NCBI RefSeq assembly: GCF_011806565.1 | Contig: NZ_JAATOP010000006.1 | Location: forward strand, 124,001-188,000 | From: Marivivens donghaensis | Lineage (GTDB): Bacteria; Pseudomonadota; Alphaproteobacteria; Rhodobacterales; Rhodobacteraceae | Direction: 5' to 3' | Length of the DNA: 64,000 bases | Shown here: in pieces, positions 38,240-47,424 of the stretch | How positions within the stretch are numbered: position 1 is the stretch's first letter | Layout of the letters: each line of letters starts with the position of its first letter | Made by a program: the position numbers and the translations under genes | Notes under the pieces: model-generated | What the model was told of the DNA's origin: nothing | Database searches by the model: none | What the model saw: the letters and a program-made list of their open reading frames with translations, nothing else

Positions 38240-39022
38240 ATGGCACAGATCGTACGGGGCACCAGCGGCGACGACGAAATCACGACCGAAGGCGGTGATG
38301 GGCCGAATGAGGACGTGCGTGCGCTTGGCGGCGATGACCTCATCATTAACTTGGGCGGAAGCGATACATTCAATGGCGGTTCGGGGAACGATACGCTCTA
38401 CACGCCGCTCGATAATGACCTGTTTCCGCAATTCGAACCATTCAGCTTTGCGGTGGAGTTCAACCTCCTGACGGGTATCCACGGCCGCGCCGATAGCACG
38501 ATCGGTCAGGACAAGCTGATCAGCATCGAAAACTACCTCTTTACCGGAAATTTCCACGTCATCGCTTCGGGCGATAAAAAGAACAACGTGTTCATAACGG
38601 ACACGGGCGACGACATTCTGAGCGGCAACGGAGGTCGCGATTTTCTGGCGTCGGGCGCTGGTGACGACCTGCTGAACGGCGGGACGGGCAGGGACGTGCT
38701 GTTCGGTGGCGGCGGACGGGATGTCTTTGAATTCAGCTCTATCAAGGACAGCAGTGCGCGCGCCAAAAAGGCCGACAAGATCCTCGACTTCAAGCAGGGC
38801 AAGGACAAGATCGACCTGTCGGCGATTGACGACTTCGACTTCATCGCGCCCGGAAATGTCGGTGCGGATGTCGGGCCAGAGGTGACCTATACCCAGATCG
38901 ACGTGCCGAAGAACAAGGACTGGACCGATGTTCAGGTGGATCGCGACGGTGACGGCGATGCGGAGATGGTCATCCGCCTCAAAGGTCTGATCGACCTCAC
39001 GGCGGATGATTTCATTCTCTGA
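38240..39022 (+). CDS. RTX-type calcium-binding repeat protein, probably secreted
   Basis: 260 residues, strongly acidic, no Sec signal. RTX nonapeptides of the GGxGxDxLx type appear near the N-terminus (GGSGNDTLY) and in a block at about 125-165 (SGNGGRDFLA, GAGDDLLNGG, TGRDVLFGG, GGRDVFEF). The C-terminus (DKILDFKQGKDKIDLSAID ... DLTADDFIL) resembles the serralysin/M10 C-terminal module that carries the type I secretion signal. No catalytic domain is present, so it is a small binding or surface protein rather than a protease. No ABC/MFP secretion genes are adjacent. GGGGAG is upstream of the ATG. Confidence 0.8.
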   Translation: MAQIVRGTSGDDEITTEGGDGPNEDVRALGGDDLIINLGGSDTFNGGSGNDTLYTPLDNDLFPQFEPFSFAVEFNLLTGIHGRADSTIGQDKLISIENYLFTGNFHVIASGDKKNNVFITDTGDDILSGNGGRDFLASGAGDDLLNGGTGRDVLFGGGGRDVFEFSSIKDSSARAKKADKILDFKQGKDKIDLSAIDDFDFIAPGNVGADVGPEVTYTQIDVPKNKDWTDVQVDRDGDGDAEMVIRLKGLIDLTADDFIL

Positions 39023-39640
39023 TCACTGGTCGGGCGGCAAGAGGCCCAGACCCCGCAGGTAAACGCCGATCCCCGTCTCCAGCAGATCCTCGGGCGGGAA
39101 GGGCGAGCGCGTGCCAGGGGAGCCACGCGCGAAGAGCTCGACGACACCGTGGCTCATTGCCCAGATATGCGCCGCAAACATCTGCGGCGGCGGACGGCGG
39201 TCGGCGGGGATATTGGCGGCGAGGTCGGCAGCGGCACGCTCTAGCACGCCGAGCGCACGGGTCGCCACGGCGTTCAGGTCAGGGTTCCGCTGGAACGAGA
39301 TGCCGCTTTCGAACATCGCCACGTAGTGACCCGGAAAACGGCGGGCAAAGGCGAGGTAGGCGCGGCCGACAGCTTCGAACGAGGCGAGGGCGCTCGGCGC
39401 GCCTTTCTCGTAGGCGTGCTCCATCAGGTCGGCAAAAATCTCGTAGCCCTGCTTGGCGGCCTCGGCGATGAGGTCTTCGCGGCCTTCGAAATGGCGATAA
39501 ACGGCGGCAGGGGTCACGCCCGCTTCGCGCGCGGCTTCGGACAGGGTGAAACCTGTCGGGCCTTTTTCCTCGATCAGTTTAAGACAGGCGGCAACGAGAG
39601 CTTCGCGCAGGTTGCCGTGGTGGTAGCCCCGCTTAGCCAT
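39023..39640 (-). CDS. TetR/AcrR-family transcriptional regulator
   Basis: 205 residues from the ATG at 39640. N-terminal Tet[44 protein letters not shown]. The C-terminal domain is of the TetR_C type with the W/H-containing [14 protein letters not shown] segment seen in WHG-domain members. The start lies 8 bp inside the ppk2 3' end, so it is translated from the ppk2 transcript. That coupling suggests it regulates ppk2 or polyphosphate-linked functions, but its target is not shown. Confidence 0.85.
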   Translation of the reverse strand: MAKRGYHHGNLREALVAACLKLIEEKGPTGFTLSEAAREAGVTPAAVYRHFEGREDLIAEAAKQGYEIFADLMEHAYEKGAPSALASFEAVGRAYLAFARRFPGHYVAMFESGISFQRNPDLNAVATRALGVLERAAADLAANIPADRRPPPQMFAAHIWAMSHGVVELFARGSPGTRSPFPPEDLLETGIGVYLRGLGLLPPDQ

Positions 39641-40505
39641 TCCAGATATCCGGCCCGCCACAGATTTTGGTGTCGATATCGTTCACGAGGTCTTCGTTCT
39701 TTCCGGTGTAATCGAGGCTGGCGAGCACGGATTTGATCGCGTTCACGCGGGCACGACGTTTATCATCCGAAAGAATAACCGTCCACGGTGTGTCCATGCT
39801 GTGGGTCCAGCCGAGCGTCTCGCGGATCGCATCCGAATACTCGTCCCAGCGCTTGAGGCCCTCGACATCCACCCACGACAGTTTCCACTGTTTGAGCGGG
39901 TCTTGCTCTCGCGCGAGGAAACGGCTCAGCTGCGCCGCGCGGCCCACGTTGAGCCACAGCTTGCACAGATGGATACCTTCGTCGACGAGCATCTTCTCGA
40001 AAGGGCCGACCTGTTCGAAGAACTTGGCGCGTTCGTCGTCGGAGACAAAGCCGAACACCTTCTCGACCACGCCGCGATTGTACCACGAACGGTCAAAGAA
40101 CACGATTTCACCCTTGGTGGGCAGCTCTTCAATGTAGCGTTGGAAATACCACTGGCCCGCTTCAGTCTCGGTCGGCTTCGACAGAGCCACGACACGGGCG
40201 CCGCGCGGATTGAGGTTCTCGGTGAACCGCTGGATCGTGCCGCCTTTACCCGAGGCATCGCGGCCTTCGAAGACGATGACGACGCGCTGACCGGTTTCCT
40301 TGACCCACGCCTGCATCCGCACCAGCTCGCGCTGAAGGGCGTCCATTTGTTCGTTGTAGAGCTTCTTTTTCATCTGATCGTCGTAGGGATAACCCTCGCC
40401 GAAAATCAGACCGTCGCCGCGATCATTGATAGCCTTGCGCACCGCCGCGGGGGCTTCGTCTTTGTAGTAGGCGCTGATGGCACCATCAAAAGGCAGGCTA
40501 TCCAT
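39633..40505 (-). CDS. ppk2: Polyphosphate kinase 2
   Basis: Uses polyphosphate to phosphorylate nucleoside diphosphates (class I) or makes polyphosphate in reverse. 290 residues, a single P-loop kinase domain: Walker [12 protein letters not shown] (G81-G89), Walker [14 protein letters not shown] with the lid arginine, and the KxWLxV-type strand LCKLWLNVG. The single-domain length and [11 protein letters not shown] favour class I PPK2 (NDP-phosphorylating). Overlaps the downstream TetR gene by 8 bp. The Ppx/GppA gene at 17064 would provide the opposing activity. Confidence 0.92.
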   Translation of the reverse strand: MDSLPFDGAISAYYKDEAPAAVRKAINDRGDGLIFGEGYPYDDQMKKKLYNEQMDALQRELVRMQAWVKETGQRVVIVFEGRDASGKGGTIQRFTENLNPRGARVVALSKPTETEAGQWYFQRYIEELPTKGEIVFFDRSWYNRGVVEKVFGFVSDDERAKFFEQVGPFEKMLVDEGIHLCKLWLNVGRAAQLSRFLAREQDPLKQWKLSWVDVEGLKRWDEYSDAIRETLGWTHSMDTPWTVILSDDKRRARVNAIKSVLASLDYTGKNEDLVNDIDTKICGGPDIWNG

Positions 40506-40546
40506 TTGGTTCTCCGTTCTTTTTTAAATATGGTGCCCTGCGGCGA

Positions 40547-41524
40547 TCAATTCAATCCGGCGTCCTTTGCGGCGCGGTCGATGACGGCGACGACCTCGGA
40601 GATATGGGTGTGGTGGATCATGTGGCCCGCACCTTCGATCGGAGTGAAATTCGCCTGAGGCAGCAGGTCCGCCAGCGCTTGGGAATGGATCTTGAGGTAG
40701 ACGGTCGTGTCCTCAGTGCCGTGCATGATCTCGACCGGCATGGTGATTTCGCCGTACTGCTGCGACTGGACCTGCAGCGCGGCGTCCAGATGCGCGACTT
40801 GCAGGGCGTTGGCCCGCATGGACTCTTTGCGGGCAATCAGCGGCACACCGATATCGTCAAAATAGCCTTCGGGCGCGGCTTCGGGTTCGAACACGCCTTC
40901 AACCGCGCTTTCCATGACAGAGGTCGGCGCGAAGGCGTTGATCATCGGCGGTAGCAGCGCGCTGCCCACCGAGGTGTTGATCGCGTCATAGAGCGTGCTG
41001 ACATCGCCGCCCCACGGGTAGATCGCGCCCGCAAGGTCCACGAGAGCCGCCGCGTTTTCGGGATGATACGTCACCCAAGCCAGCGCGACCGCGCCGCCGT
41101 AGGAATGGCCCAGCACGATAGGCTTTTCGAAACCCAGCGCGATAGCCGCCTGACGCAATACGTCCGCTTGTTCGGCTGGCGTGCCGGAGTCCGTGCCTTC
41201 CGCCAGCGTCGGCGTATAGCCAAGGCCCGGACGGTCGAAGATCAGCACCTGGTAACGGTCGGCCAGAGCCGCACCCAGACCGATCTCCATATCGCGGGTG
41301 TTGCCGCTGGCGCCGTGGATCAGGACGATCTGCGGGCCGCTATTCCCCATGCGGACATAGTGAACGGGCTGTCCCGCGACGTCGATGAATTCGCCCTCGG
41401 GCGGCCAGCGTTCTTCCCACGCCTTTGTGCGACTGCTGGCCGTGCAGCTGGTCAGGACAGCCGAAGCCGCCAGCAGTGCTATGAGTGCGAGTAGAATCTT
41501 AAGAGCCGATGGAAGAAAGGTCAT
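40547..41524 (-). CDS. Alpha/beta-hydrolase lipoprotein
   Basis: 325 residues. The N-terminus has a lipoprotein signal (hydrophobic [17 protein letters not shown] with lipobox LTSC, C27), so the enzyme is membrane-anchored in the periplasm. The hydrolase core shows [11 protein letters not shown], the nucleophile elbow GHSYGG, the acid in HGTEDTTV and the histidine in GAGHMIHH. The substrate is unknown. The start overlaps the metA 3' end by 26 bp in the same direction, but a role in methionine metabolism is not implied by the sequence. Confidence 0.88.
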   Translation of the reverse strand: MTFLPSALKILLALIALLAASAVLTSCTASSRTKAWEERWPPEGEFIDVAGQPVHYVRMGNSGPQIVLIHGASGNTRDMEIGLGAALADRYQVLIFDRPGLGYTPTLAEGTDSGTPAEQADVLRQAAIALGFEKPIVLGHSYGGAVALAWVTYHPENAAALVDLAGAIYPWGGDVSTLYDAINTSVGSALLPPMINAFAPTSVMESAVEGVFEPEAAPEGYFDDIGVPLIARKESMRANALQVAHLDAALQVQSQQYGEITMPVEIMHGTEDTTVYLKIHSQALADLLPQANFTPIEGAGHMIHHTHISEVVAVIDRAAKDAGLN

Positions 41525-42422
41525 ATGGCGTCGTCTGGTAAATTTCGTTTATCCAGTTGCCATATAGAAGGTGAGCGTGGCTTCTCCACCTATTCTGCGG
41601 TTTCTGCGACGGATCGTCGTGCGGATAGTAGTTCGCAGGCACGTTGATCGGCTTACCCGCAGCCACATCGCGGTCGTACTCTTCCTTCAGGGTGCCACTG
41701 TCGTATTCGAAGTGGTTGAAGACATAGAGCGCACGGTGCGCCTCATCACTGACAAGGCAAGGGCCGGTGTCGTTGCTGTCGAGCAGGATGTTCAGACCGT
41801 CCTTGGACTCGATCTCGTCGCGGCGCATTTCGGTCCAGCGGCTCACAGGCACAACCATATCGTCCGAGAACCCGCGCAGGTAAGGCGAGGCCGGTTCGCA
41901 GTTGCGGTGACGCACGCAGCCGAACGCTTTGTGGTCGAGGATGTGCTTCTGCACGCCGTGGAAGTGGTAGATCATCGCCATGCCGCCCCAGCACACGCCG
42001 AAGGTGGAGTGAACGTTGGTCTGCGTCCACTCGAACACTTCCTGAAGCTCGCTCCAGTAGGTCACTTCGTTGAACGGCAGATGTTCGATCGGCGCGCCGG
42101 TGATAATCAGTCCATCGAACTTTTCGCCGCTGTCGGCCACGTCTTTGAACGGACGGTAGAACTCCGCCATGTGCTCGGCAGCGGTGTTCTTCGTCTCGTG
42201 CTCCGACATGCGAATGAGCGACAGCTCAATTTGCAGCGGGGTCGCACCCATGAGGCGGGCGAACTGGTTTTCGGTCTGGATCTTCTTCGGCATCAGGTTG
42301 AGCAGGCCGAACCGCAACGGGCGGATGTCCTGTCGTGCGGCCCGCTCGTCCGACATGACCATCACGCCCTCGTGCGAGAGCACGTCGTAGGCGGGAAGGT
42401 TTTCGGGCAGTTTGATGGGCAT
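41499..42422 (-). CDS. metAA: Homoserine O-acetyltransferase (MetA family)
   Basis: Activates homoserine for methionine synthesis. 307 residues from the ATG at 42422. The class I amidotransferase-like fold has the nucleophile in FGVCWGG (C144), and NHFEYD supplies histidine and glutamate. The acyl-CoA selectivity motif reads TGAPIEHL: a glutamate where E. coli MetA has glycine (TGAPLG). In the MetA family that glutamate goes with acetyl-CoA instead of succinyl-CoA use, so an acetyltransferase is predicted. No SAM-II riboswitch fits in the 43-bp gap upstream. It is downstream of the P-loop NTPase gene. Confidence 0.9.
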   Translation of the reverse strand: MPIKLPENLPAYDVLSHEGVMVMSDERAARQDIRPLRFGLLNLMPKKIQTENQFARLMGATPLQIELSLIRMSEHETKNTAAEHMAEFYRPFKDVADSGEKFDGLIITGAPIEHLPFNEVTYWSELQEVFEWTQTNVHSTFGVCWGGMAMIYHFHGVQKHILDHKAFGCVRHRNCEPASPYLRGFSDDMVVPVSRWTEMRRDEIESKDGLNILLDSNDTGPCLVSDEAHRALYVFNHFEYDSGTLKEEYDRDVAAGKPINVPANYYPHDDPSQKPQNRWRSHAHLLYGNWINEIYQTTPYDLSSIGS

Positions 42423-42450
42423 TTTCGCGTTTCCTGAATGAATTGAGAAC

Positions 42451-42465
42451 GGAGATGTATTCTCC
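42451..42465 (-). repeat. Small hairpin between the NTPase gene and metA
   Basis: GGAGA - 5 nt - TCTCC inverted repeat directly after the NTPase stop codon and 28 bp before metA. No T-run, so probably not a terminator. Confidence 0.4.
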
Positions 42466-43329
42466 TTAACGGCGGTCCTCAAGGGTTTTTGCGACGAGGT
42501 TTTCAAAGTCGGCAGGCGTTTTGACTGCGTAGATGTCCTCGGCCTTGACCGTAATACCCCATTTTTCGGCCATCGCGGCATAGCGCGGCTGACGGTGGTC
42601 GAGTGCCTTGCGGTACGTCCAGCGGATGAAATCGTCGGGATTCACCTTGTCGGCGTCGACGTTCTTTTCGGCGAGGTAGGCATTCCACGACTGGTCGAGG
42701 AATTCGGCCTGATAGGACATCGGCTTGGGCGCTTTGTCGAAACGGCGGCACAGCTCGTCGATATGCGCGTCCGAGCCTTCGATCCAGATGCAGAGCGCGT
42801 GCTTCGACAGCTCGGCCATGATCGGATCGTTCGGGTTGTCGATGTCCACCCACTCGCAGATCGACCCGCCCGTATCGCAGATGAAATGCGGATAGCCATA
42901 AAGCGCCTGCGCGCGGCGGATGAAATACGACGTGTCCATCAGCGCATCGATCTCGGCCCGCTGGAACTGTTCCTGACGACGTTTGTATTCGTCGATCAGA
43001 ATGCCTCCCTTCGCCGGATCACCCGGTTTACCGAGGTAGGTCGAGACGGGGCTCAGGTTCTCGAACGTGATGTTCGATCCGATGTAGATCGAATCCGTCA
43101 TCAGCAGCTCGCGCAGGAACGGCACCTTCATCGCCTCGGCCTTCGCGTTATCGGCGATGTATTCGCCCATGTAGCGGGTGCCGATGCGGTAATCGACCGA
43201 GTAGTGGAACCAGTCGCCGTGATCGCGCATCAGGTTGGAAATATAGGTCTTGCCCAGTCCGGACATCCCGAACAGGAGGACATGCTTTTGCGGCGCGTCG
43301 CGCCAGTCTTGTGCGGTCTGGTAGATCAT
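42466..43329 (-). CDS. P-loop NTPase of unknown function, linked to metA
   Basis: 287 residues, cytoplasmic. A Walker A motif GMSGLGKTY is at about residues 21-29, after HVLLFG, and a hydrophobic strand with acidic end HFICDTGGS (about 148-156) could be Walker [19 protein letters not shown] after the P-loop resembles the nucleoside/sugar kinase-like layout rather than AAA+ proteins. I do not recognise a named family. The gene is 43 bp upstream of metA in the same direction, so the two are probably co-transcribed. The ribosome site is weak. Confidence 0.75.
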   Translation of the reverse strand: MIYQTAQDWRDAPQKHVLLFGMSGLGKTYISNLMRDHGDWFHYSVDYRIGTRYMGEYIADNAKAEAMKVPFLRELLMTDSIYIGSNITFENLSPVSTYLGKPGDPAKGGILIDEYKRRQEQFQRAEIDALMDTSYFIRRAQALYGYPHFICDTGGSICEWVDIDNPNDPIMAELSKHALCIWIEGSDAHIDELCRRFDKAPKPMSYQAEFLDQSWNAYLAEKNVDADKVNPDDFIRWTYRKALDHRQPRYAAMAEKWGITVKAEDIYAVKTPADFENLVAKTLEDRR

Positions 43330-43392
43330 GATGCTTCGTCAGTAACGGCGGTGATGCGTTTGATCTAGCTTATTTTTACCCCGCTTGCCCAA

Positions 43393-43423
43393 CGAAAAAG
43401 GCCCCGCAAGTTGCAGGGCCTTT
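43393..43423 (-). terminator. Terminator of the FadL-like porin gene
   Basis: Minus-strand hairpin with GGCCC/GGGCC outer stem and a GCA/TGC inner stem, followed by TTTTTCG. Confidence 0.8.
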
Positions 43424-43443
43424 CGCGCGATCCACGGGAAGGA

Positions 43444-44556
43444 TCAGAAGGTGGTGACGAGCTTCACGCCGAAGGCAGTTGCCGAGTTGTCGGTGAACTT
43501 GCCCTGGATGGCGCCAGCCGGCAGGCCCGTCGGGGTCAGGTCGGTGCTTGCGTCGCCGATGTCGACCCACTTCATGCCGAAAGTGATCTTGGCGTTGTCC
43601 TGAACCTGATAGGTCGCGCCGAGGCCAACGCCGAAGTTGCCGTCGGTCGGGCCGAGGTTCGATACCAGACCGCCGTTCGATTCTTCGTAGGACAGGGTGA
43701 TCGCTGCCGACCAGTCGTCGGTGAAGCGGCGACCAACACCCAGCGAGTAGGTCATGCCGTCGTTGGCATAGTCGACCAGCGAGTCGCCGGTGGCGAGGTT
43801 GTAGCCGAACGGGGTGATGTCGAACTCGCTCCAGTCCACGTAGCGGACGCTACCGAACAGGAGGGTGTCGGCCATAATACCGCTCTGGAAATCGAGGTTC
43901 CACGAATCCGGCAGGGTGACTTCGGTGTTCAGGCTCGGGTTGCCGTTCTCCATGGTCGGGATCGACAGGTCGATTTCCGACGAATAGGTCAGAGCGACGC
44001 GCAGCGCGATGTCCTTGCGCTCGTAAGCAGCACCGGCAACGTAGCCCGTGCCGCTGGTGTTGGCGAATTCGCCGGTGTAGGTCAGTGCGCCGTTCTGGTA
44101 GATCTCGACGTCACCGCCGACCGATACCATGCGCGCGCCGCCGTAGACGCTGAAGTTGTCGTTGATCTGGTACTTCGCGACACCGGTGATGCCGTCGCTG
44201 TTCAGGTCAGCGGTGGTGCCTGCAAGCGGGTAGTTGGTGCCGGTCGGGTAGGCGACGTCAGCGCCGAACGGCTGGTCGTACATGACGGTGACCGACCACT
44301 GGTCGTTCAGCTGCTTTTTAAAGCCCAGACCAATCTGGTTGTAGCTTTCGGCCATGTCGCCCGAACCCAGAACGCCAACGCCCGGAATGGCGACGGTGCC
44401 CGAAATGCTCGGATCTACGGCGCCGAACGACAGTTCGAACGCATCGCCTTCCTCCCACAGAAGTCCAACAGGCTGACCCGAACGGTCGATACCGGCGGCG
44501 TTTGCCATGGCAGTGCCAAGCAGCAGAAACGCGCCAGCGCTAAGTGCATATTTCAT
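43444..44556 (-). CDS. OmpP1/FadL-family outer membrane transport protein
   Basis: 370 residues from the ATG at 44556, which has GAGGAAAA upstream. Signal peptide MKYALSAGAFLLLGTAMANA, then a beta-barrel with alternating residues and a terminal aromatic (VKLVTTF). The FadL family conducts hydrophobic compounds such as long-chain fatty acids across the outer membrane; the mature N-terminus AGIDRSGQPVGLLWEEGDA is typical of the Rhodobacteraceae form. A perfect CtrA box lies 112 bp upstream, and a palindrome ATCAATTGAT lies 55 bp upstream (44611-44620), so expression may be regulated by cell-cycle and substrate signals. Confidence 0.88.
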   Translation of the reverse strand: MKYALSAGAFLLLGTAMANAAGIDRSGQPVGLLWEEGDAFELSFGAVDPSISGTVAIPGVGVLGSGDMAESYNQIGLGFKKQLNDQWSVTVMYDQPFGADVAYPTGTNYPLAGTTADLNSDGITGVAKYQINDNFSVYGGARMVSVGGDVEIYQNGALTYTGEFANTSGTGYVAGAAYERKDIALRVALTYSSEIDLSIPTMENGNPSLNTEVTLPDSWNLDFQSGIMADTLLFGSVRYVDWSEFDITPFGYNLATGDSLVDYANDGMTYSLGVGRRFTDDWSAAITLSYEESNGGLVSNLGPTDGNFGVGLGATYQVQDNAKITFGMKWVDIGDASTDLTPTGLPAGAIQGKFTDNSATAFGVKLVTTF

Positions 44557-44609
44557 ATTGTTTTCCTCTTTCCCCAATGGGGTTCCTCGTCCCATACGGG
44601 AACGCTAAC

Positions 44610-44622
44610 GATCAATTGATTG
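44610..44622 (-). promoter_or_regulatory. Palindromic motif upstream of the FadL-like gene
   Basis: GATCAATTGATTG, containing the perfect palindrome ATCAATTGAT. A near-identical GATCAATTAATTG is at 45552-45564 upstream of the next minus-strand gene, suggesting a shared regulator. Confidence 0.4.
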
Positions 44623-44667
44623 AGTGGTCAATTTTAACGCAGCGTAATCCCTGTATCTGATCTGAGG

Positions 44668-44682
44668 TTAACAGAAGATTAA
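44668..44682 (-). promoter_or_regulatory. CtrA-binding box upstream of the FadL-like gene
   Basis: On the minus strand TTAA, seven bases, TTAAC: exact full CtrA site, overlapping the 3' end of the DMT gene and 112 bp before the porin start codon. Confidence 0.6.
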
Positions 44683-45533
44683 TTTTGCGATGAACGGATA
44701 TTTATCCAGTTCGCAAAGAAAATTATTGCTGCGCCAATAAGGACATACACGTCGATCGCCTCTCCGAAGAGCACCATGCCGACCACCGCGATCAGCGGCA
44801 GGCGGGCAAAGTCGATCGGCATCACGATACTGGCAGGGGCTAGTGATAATGCCGTCGTCAGACAGAAGTGCGCAAAGAGGCCCGCGCACCCGACAAGCAC
44901 GACGTAAGGCACGGTCGCCATGTCGGGAACGTGGATGTTCAGATCATATCCCGCGCAGATCAGCCCGAAGACCGCCTGCATGATCGAAAGCCAGAACAGG
45001 ATGCAGACCGTGCTCTGATCGCGGGTCAGTTTGCGGGTGAAAATCGCGGAAAACGCGAATCCGATGGCGGCGAGGCCGGCGGCAATCAGCGGCCATTCCA
45101 GCGTTTCGGGGCTGGGGCGCGTGACGACGAGGATACCGATAAAGCCGAGGATGCCAGAGACGACACCGATGGGCCGCAGCTTTTCTTTGAGGATCAGCGG
45201 CGACAGGATGATGACCCAGATCGGCGCGGTGAACTCCATCGCGAAGACCTGCGCCAGCGGGATCAGACCCACGGCAAAGAACCACAGGTTCTGGCCGGTG
45301 AAATGGCTGATATTGCGAATGAAATGAAGGGGTAGGCGGTCGGTCTTTATGTCGCCGCGCTTGCCCGTCACCAGCACAACCGTGACCATGATGAGGATGC
45401 CGACGAGGCTGCGGTAGAACATGATCTCGAAGGTGTCGAGGTGTCCACTCATCTGGCGGCCAGCCACTGCCATCGAGGAAAAGGCGGTAATCGCGCCGAT
45501 CATCCAGAGGGCGGCGCGCAGGGTCGATGACAT
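44679..45533 (-). CDS. EamA/DMT-family transporter
   Basis: 284 residues from the ATG at 45533, chosen for the GGAAGG site upstream; the frame opens 8 codons earlier. Ten predicted transmembrane helices in two EamA repeats (about 5-140 and 150-284). RQMSGHLDTFEIMFYRSLVG is the typical entry to repeat one. Relatives export amino acids, nucleobases or other metabolites; the substrate is unknown. Upstream lies the motif GATCAATTAATTG (45552-45564). Confidence 0.88.
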   Translation of the reverse strand: MSSTLRAALWMIGAITAFSSMAVAGRQMSGHLDTFEIMFYRSLVGILIMVTVVLVTGKRGDIKTDRLPLHFIRNISHFTGQNLWFFAVGLIPLAQVFAMEFTAPIWVIILSPLILKEKLRPIGVVSGILGFIGILVVTRPSPETLEWPLIAAGLAAIGFAFSAIFTRKLTRDQSTVCILFWLSIMQAVFGLICAGYDLNIHVPDMATVPYVVLVGCAGLFAHFCLTTALSLAPASIVMPIDFARLPLIAVVGMVLFGEAIDVYVLIGAAIIFFANWINIRSSQN

Positions 45534-45551
45534 GTAAGCCTTCCGAAATTT

Positions 45552-45564
45552 GATCAATTAATTG
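45552..45564 (-). promoter_or_regulatory. Motif upstream of the DMT transporter gene
   Basis: GATCAATTAATTG, 19 bp before the start codon, one mismatch from the motif at 44610-44622. Confidence 0.35.
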
Positions 45565-45658
45565 GCGGCATCCTGCGCCGTGATCGTTTTTGAAGCAAGC
45601 ACACGGGAGCGCGATTTTGCGCGGGCGCGGCCTCTCGGATTACACAGTGCGCCCCGCA

Positions 45659-45692
45659 AAGAAAAAGCGGCGCGAAAATCCCGCGCCACTTT
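45659..45692 (-). terminator. Terminator of guaA
   Basis: Minus strand GGCGCG - loop GGATTTT - CGCGCC, then GCTTTTTCTTT. Confidence 0.8.
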
Positions 45693-45716
45693 TGTCATTT
45701 CCACATGAGAACCGGA

Positions 45717-47276
45717 TTACTCCAGTTCGATCGTTCCCGGCGGCTTCGAGGTCAGGTCGTAGAACACGCGGTTCACGCCTTTTACTTCGTTGATGATGCG
45801 GGTCATCGTCTCGCCGAGGAATTCCTGCGTGAACGGGTAGGTGTCAGCCGTCATACCGTCGACCGAGGTCACAGCGCGGATCGCAACGGCGTAGTCGTAG
45901 GTACGGCCATCGCCCATCACGCCCACGGTGCGCATCGGCAGGATCGCAGCGAACGCCTGCCAGATTTCATCGTAGAGACCGTGCTTGCGGATCTGGTCGA
46001 TGTAAACGGCGTCGGCTTTGCGCAGGATGTCCAGCTTTTCGCGGGTGATCTCGCCGGGGCAGCGGATCGCGAGGCCCGGCCCGGGGAACGGGTGGCGACC
46101 GATGAAGCTGTCGGGCAGACCCAGTTCGCGGCCAAGCGCGCGCACTTCGTCCTTGAACAGTTCGCGGAGCGGCTCGACGAGCTTGAGGCCCATCTTCTCC
46201 GGCAGGCCGCCCACGTTGTGGTGCGATTTGATCGTGACCGACGGGCCGCCCGAGAACGATACGGATTCAATAACGTCGGGGTACAGGGTGCCTTGTGCAA
46301 GGAACTCGGCGCCTTCGATTTCATCCGCGTATTTCTGGAACACGTCGATGAACAGCTTGCCGATGGTCTTGCGCTTCACCTCGGGGTCCGAAACGCCTTC
46401 GAGTTCGCCAAGGAACAGGTCGCTTTCGTCCGCGTGGATGAGGTTCAGGTTGTAGTTGTCGCGGAACATCGCAACGACCTGCTCTGCCTCATCAAGGCGC
46501 AGCAGACCGTGATCCACGAATACGCAGGTCAGCTGGTCGCCGATGGCTTCGTGCAGCAGGATGCCAGTCACGGAGGAATCGACGCCGCCAGATAGTGCGC
46601 AGATGACCTTTTTGTCGCCAACCTGCGCGCGGATCTTTTCGATCATTTCCTGACGGTAGGAAGCCATCGTCCAGTCACCGGTGAAACCGGCCTTGCGGAC
46701 GAAGTTTTCCAGCATGATCTTGCCGTTCGGGGTGTGGTGCACCTCGGGGTGGAACTGCACGGCGTAGAACTTGCGCTCTTCGTCGGCGATCATGGCGTAG
46801 GGGGCGTTGGGCGAGGTGGCGACGATCTCGAAGCCCGGAGCCAGAGCGGTCACGCGGTCGCCGTGCGACATCCAGACCTGTTCTTTGCCTTCGGTGAAGA
46901 GACCGGCAAAGATACCGTCGAGCTTGTGGCCTTCGGCGGGGGCGACGAACGCACGGCCGTATTCGGCGTGGTGTCCACCTTCGACCTTACCGCCGAGTTG
47001 TTCCATCATGACCTGTTGGCCATAGCAGATACCGAAGATCGGAAGCCCCATGTCGAACAGGGCTTGCGGTGCGCGTGGGCTGCCTTCGCGGGTCACGCTG
47101 TCAGGACCGCCGGACAGAATGACAGCCTTGGGGTCGATCTCGCGGATGACCTCTTCGGTGACGTTCTGGTAGGGGCGGATTTCGCAGTAGACATTCAGTT
47201 CGCGCAGGCGTCGCGCAATAAGCTGCGTGACCTGCGAGCCGAAGTCGATGATGAGGAGACATTGATGCTGGGTCAT
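45717..47276 (-). CDS. guaA: GMP synthase (glutamine-hydrolysing)
   Basis: Converts XMP to GMP. 519 residues: class I glutamine amidotransferase domain ([22 protein letters not shown] with the nucleophilic cysteine, [10 protein letters not shown]), ATP-pyrophosphatase domain with PP-loop [10 protein letters not shown], and the C-terminal dimerisation domain ([20 protein letters not shown] end). The start at 47276 ([14 protein letters not shown]) matches homologues. Divergent from the MttB-like gene with 148 bp between. Confidence 0.97.
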   Translation of the reverse strand: MTQHQCLLIIDFGSQVTQLIARRLRELNVYCEIRPYQNVTEEVIREIDPKAVILSGGPDSVTREGSPRAPQALFDMGLPIFGICYGQQVMMEQLGGKVEGGHHAEYGRAFVAPAEGHKLDGIFAGLFTEGKEQVWMSHGDRVTALAPGFEIVATSPNAPYAMIADEERKFYAVQFHPEVHHTPNGKIMLENFVRKAGFTGDWTMASYRQEMIEKIRAQVGDKKVICALSGGVDSSVTGILLHEAIGDQLTCVFVDHGLLRLDEAEQVVAMFRDNYNLNLIHADESDLFLGELEGVSDPEVKRKTIGKLFIDVFQKYADEIEGAEFLAQGTLYPDVIESVSFSGGPSVTIKSHHNVGGLPEKMGLKLVEPLRELFKDEVRALGRELGLPDSFIGRHPFPGPGLAIRCPGEITREKLDILRKADAVYIDQIRKHGLYDEIWQAFAAILPMRTVGVMGDGRTYDYAVAIRAVTSVDGMTADTYPFTQEFLGETMTRIINEVKGVNRVFYDLTSKPPGTIELE

Positions 47277-47368
47277 GGCAGCCGAATAGGGCCACCGCCC
47301 CATTTGCGCAAGTGTCATATGTGACGTGGAATGTCGCTTTCACGACTAAGAGGACGCAAACTCTGCAT

Positions 47369-47383
47369 TGGCGCTTCGCCAAA
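47369..47383. promoter_or_regulatory. Inverted repeat upstream of the MttB-like gene
   Basis: TTGGCG - CTT - CGCCAA, a perfect 6-bp inverted repeat 42 bp before the start codon; an operator or a leader hairpin. Confidence 0.45.
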
Positions 47384-47424
47384 CTGTCTATGACACTCGC
47401 AAAGATCACTCCGGAGGGATAATT

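Noticed and set aside
42423..42465. SAM-II (metA) riboswitch in front of metA
   Set aside because: The gap is only 43 bp, holds a simple 5-bp hairpin, and lacks the conserved SAM-II pseudoknot sequence.
43411..44619. 402-codon plus-strand frame opposite the FadL-like porin
   Set aside because: The minus strand has a signal peptide, a beta-barrel pattern and a ribosome site; the plus-strand frame has none of these.
44634..44649. Third CtrA box near the porin gene (TTAA-N7-TAAT)
   Set aside because: Two mismatches in the second half-site; the perfect site at 44668-44682 explains the region better.
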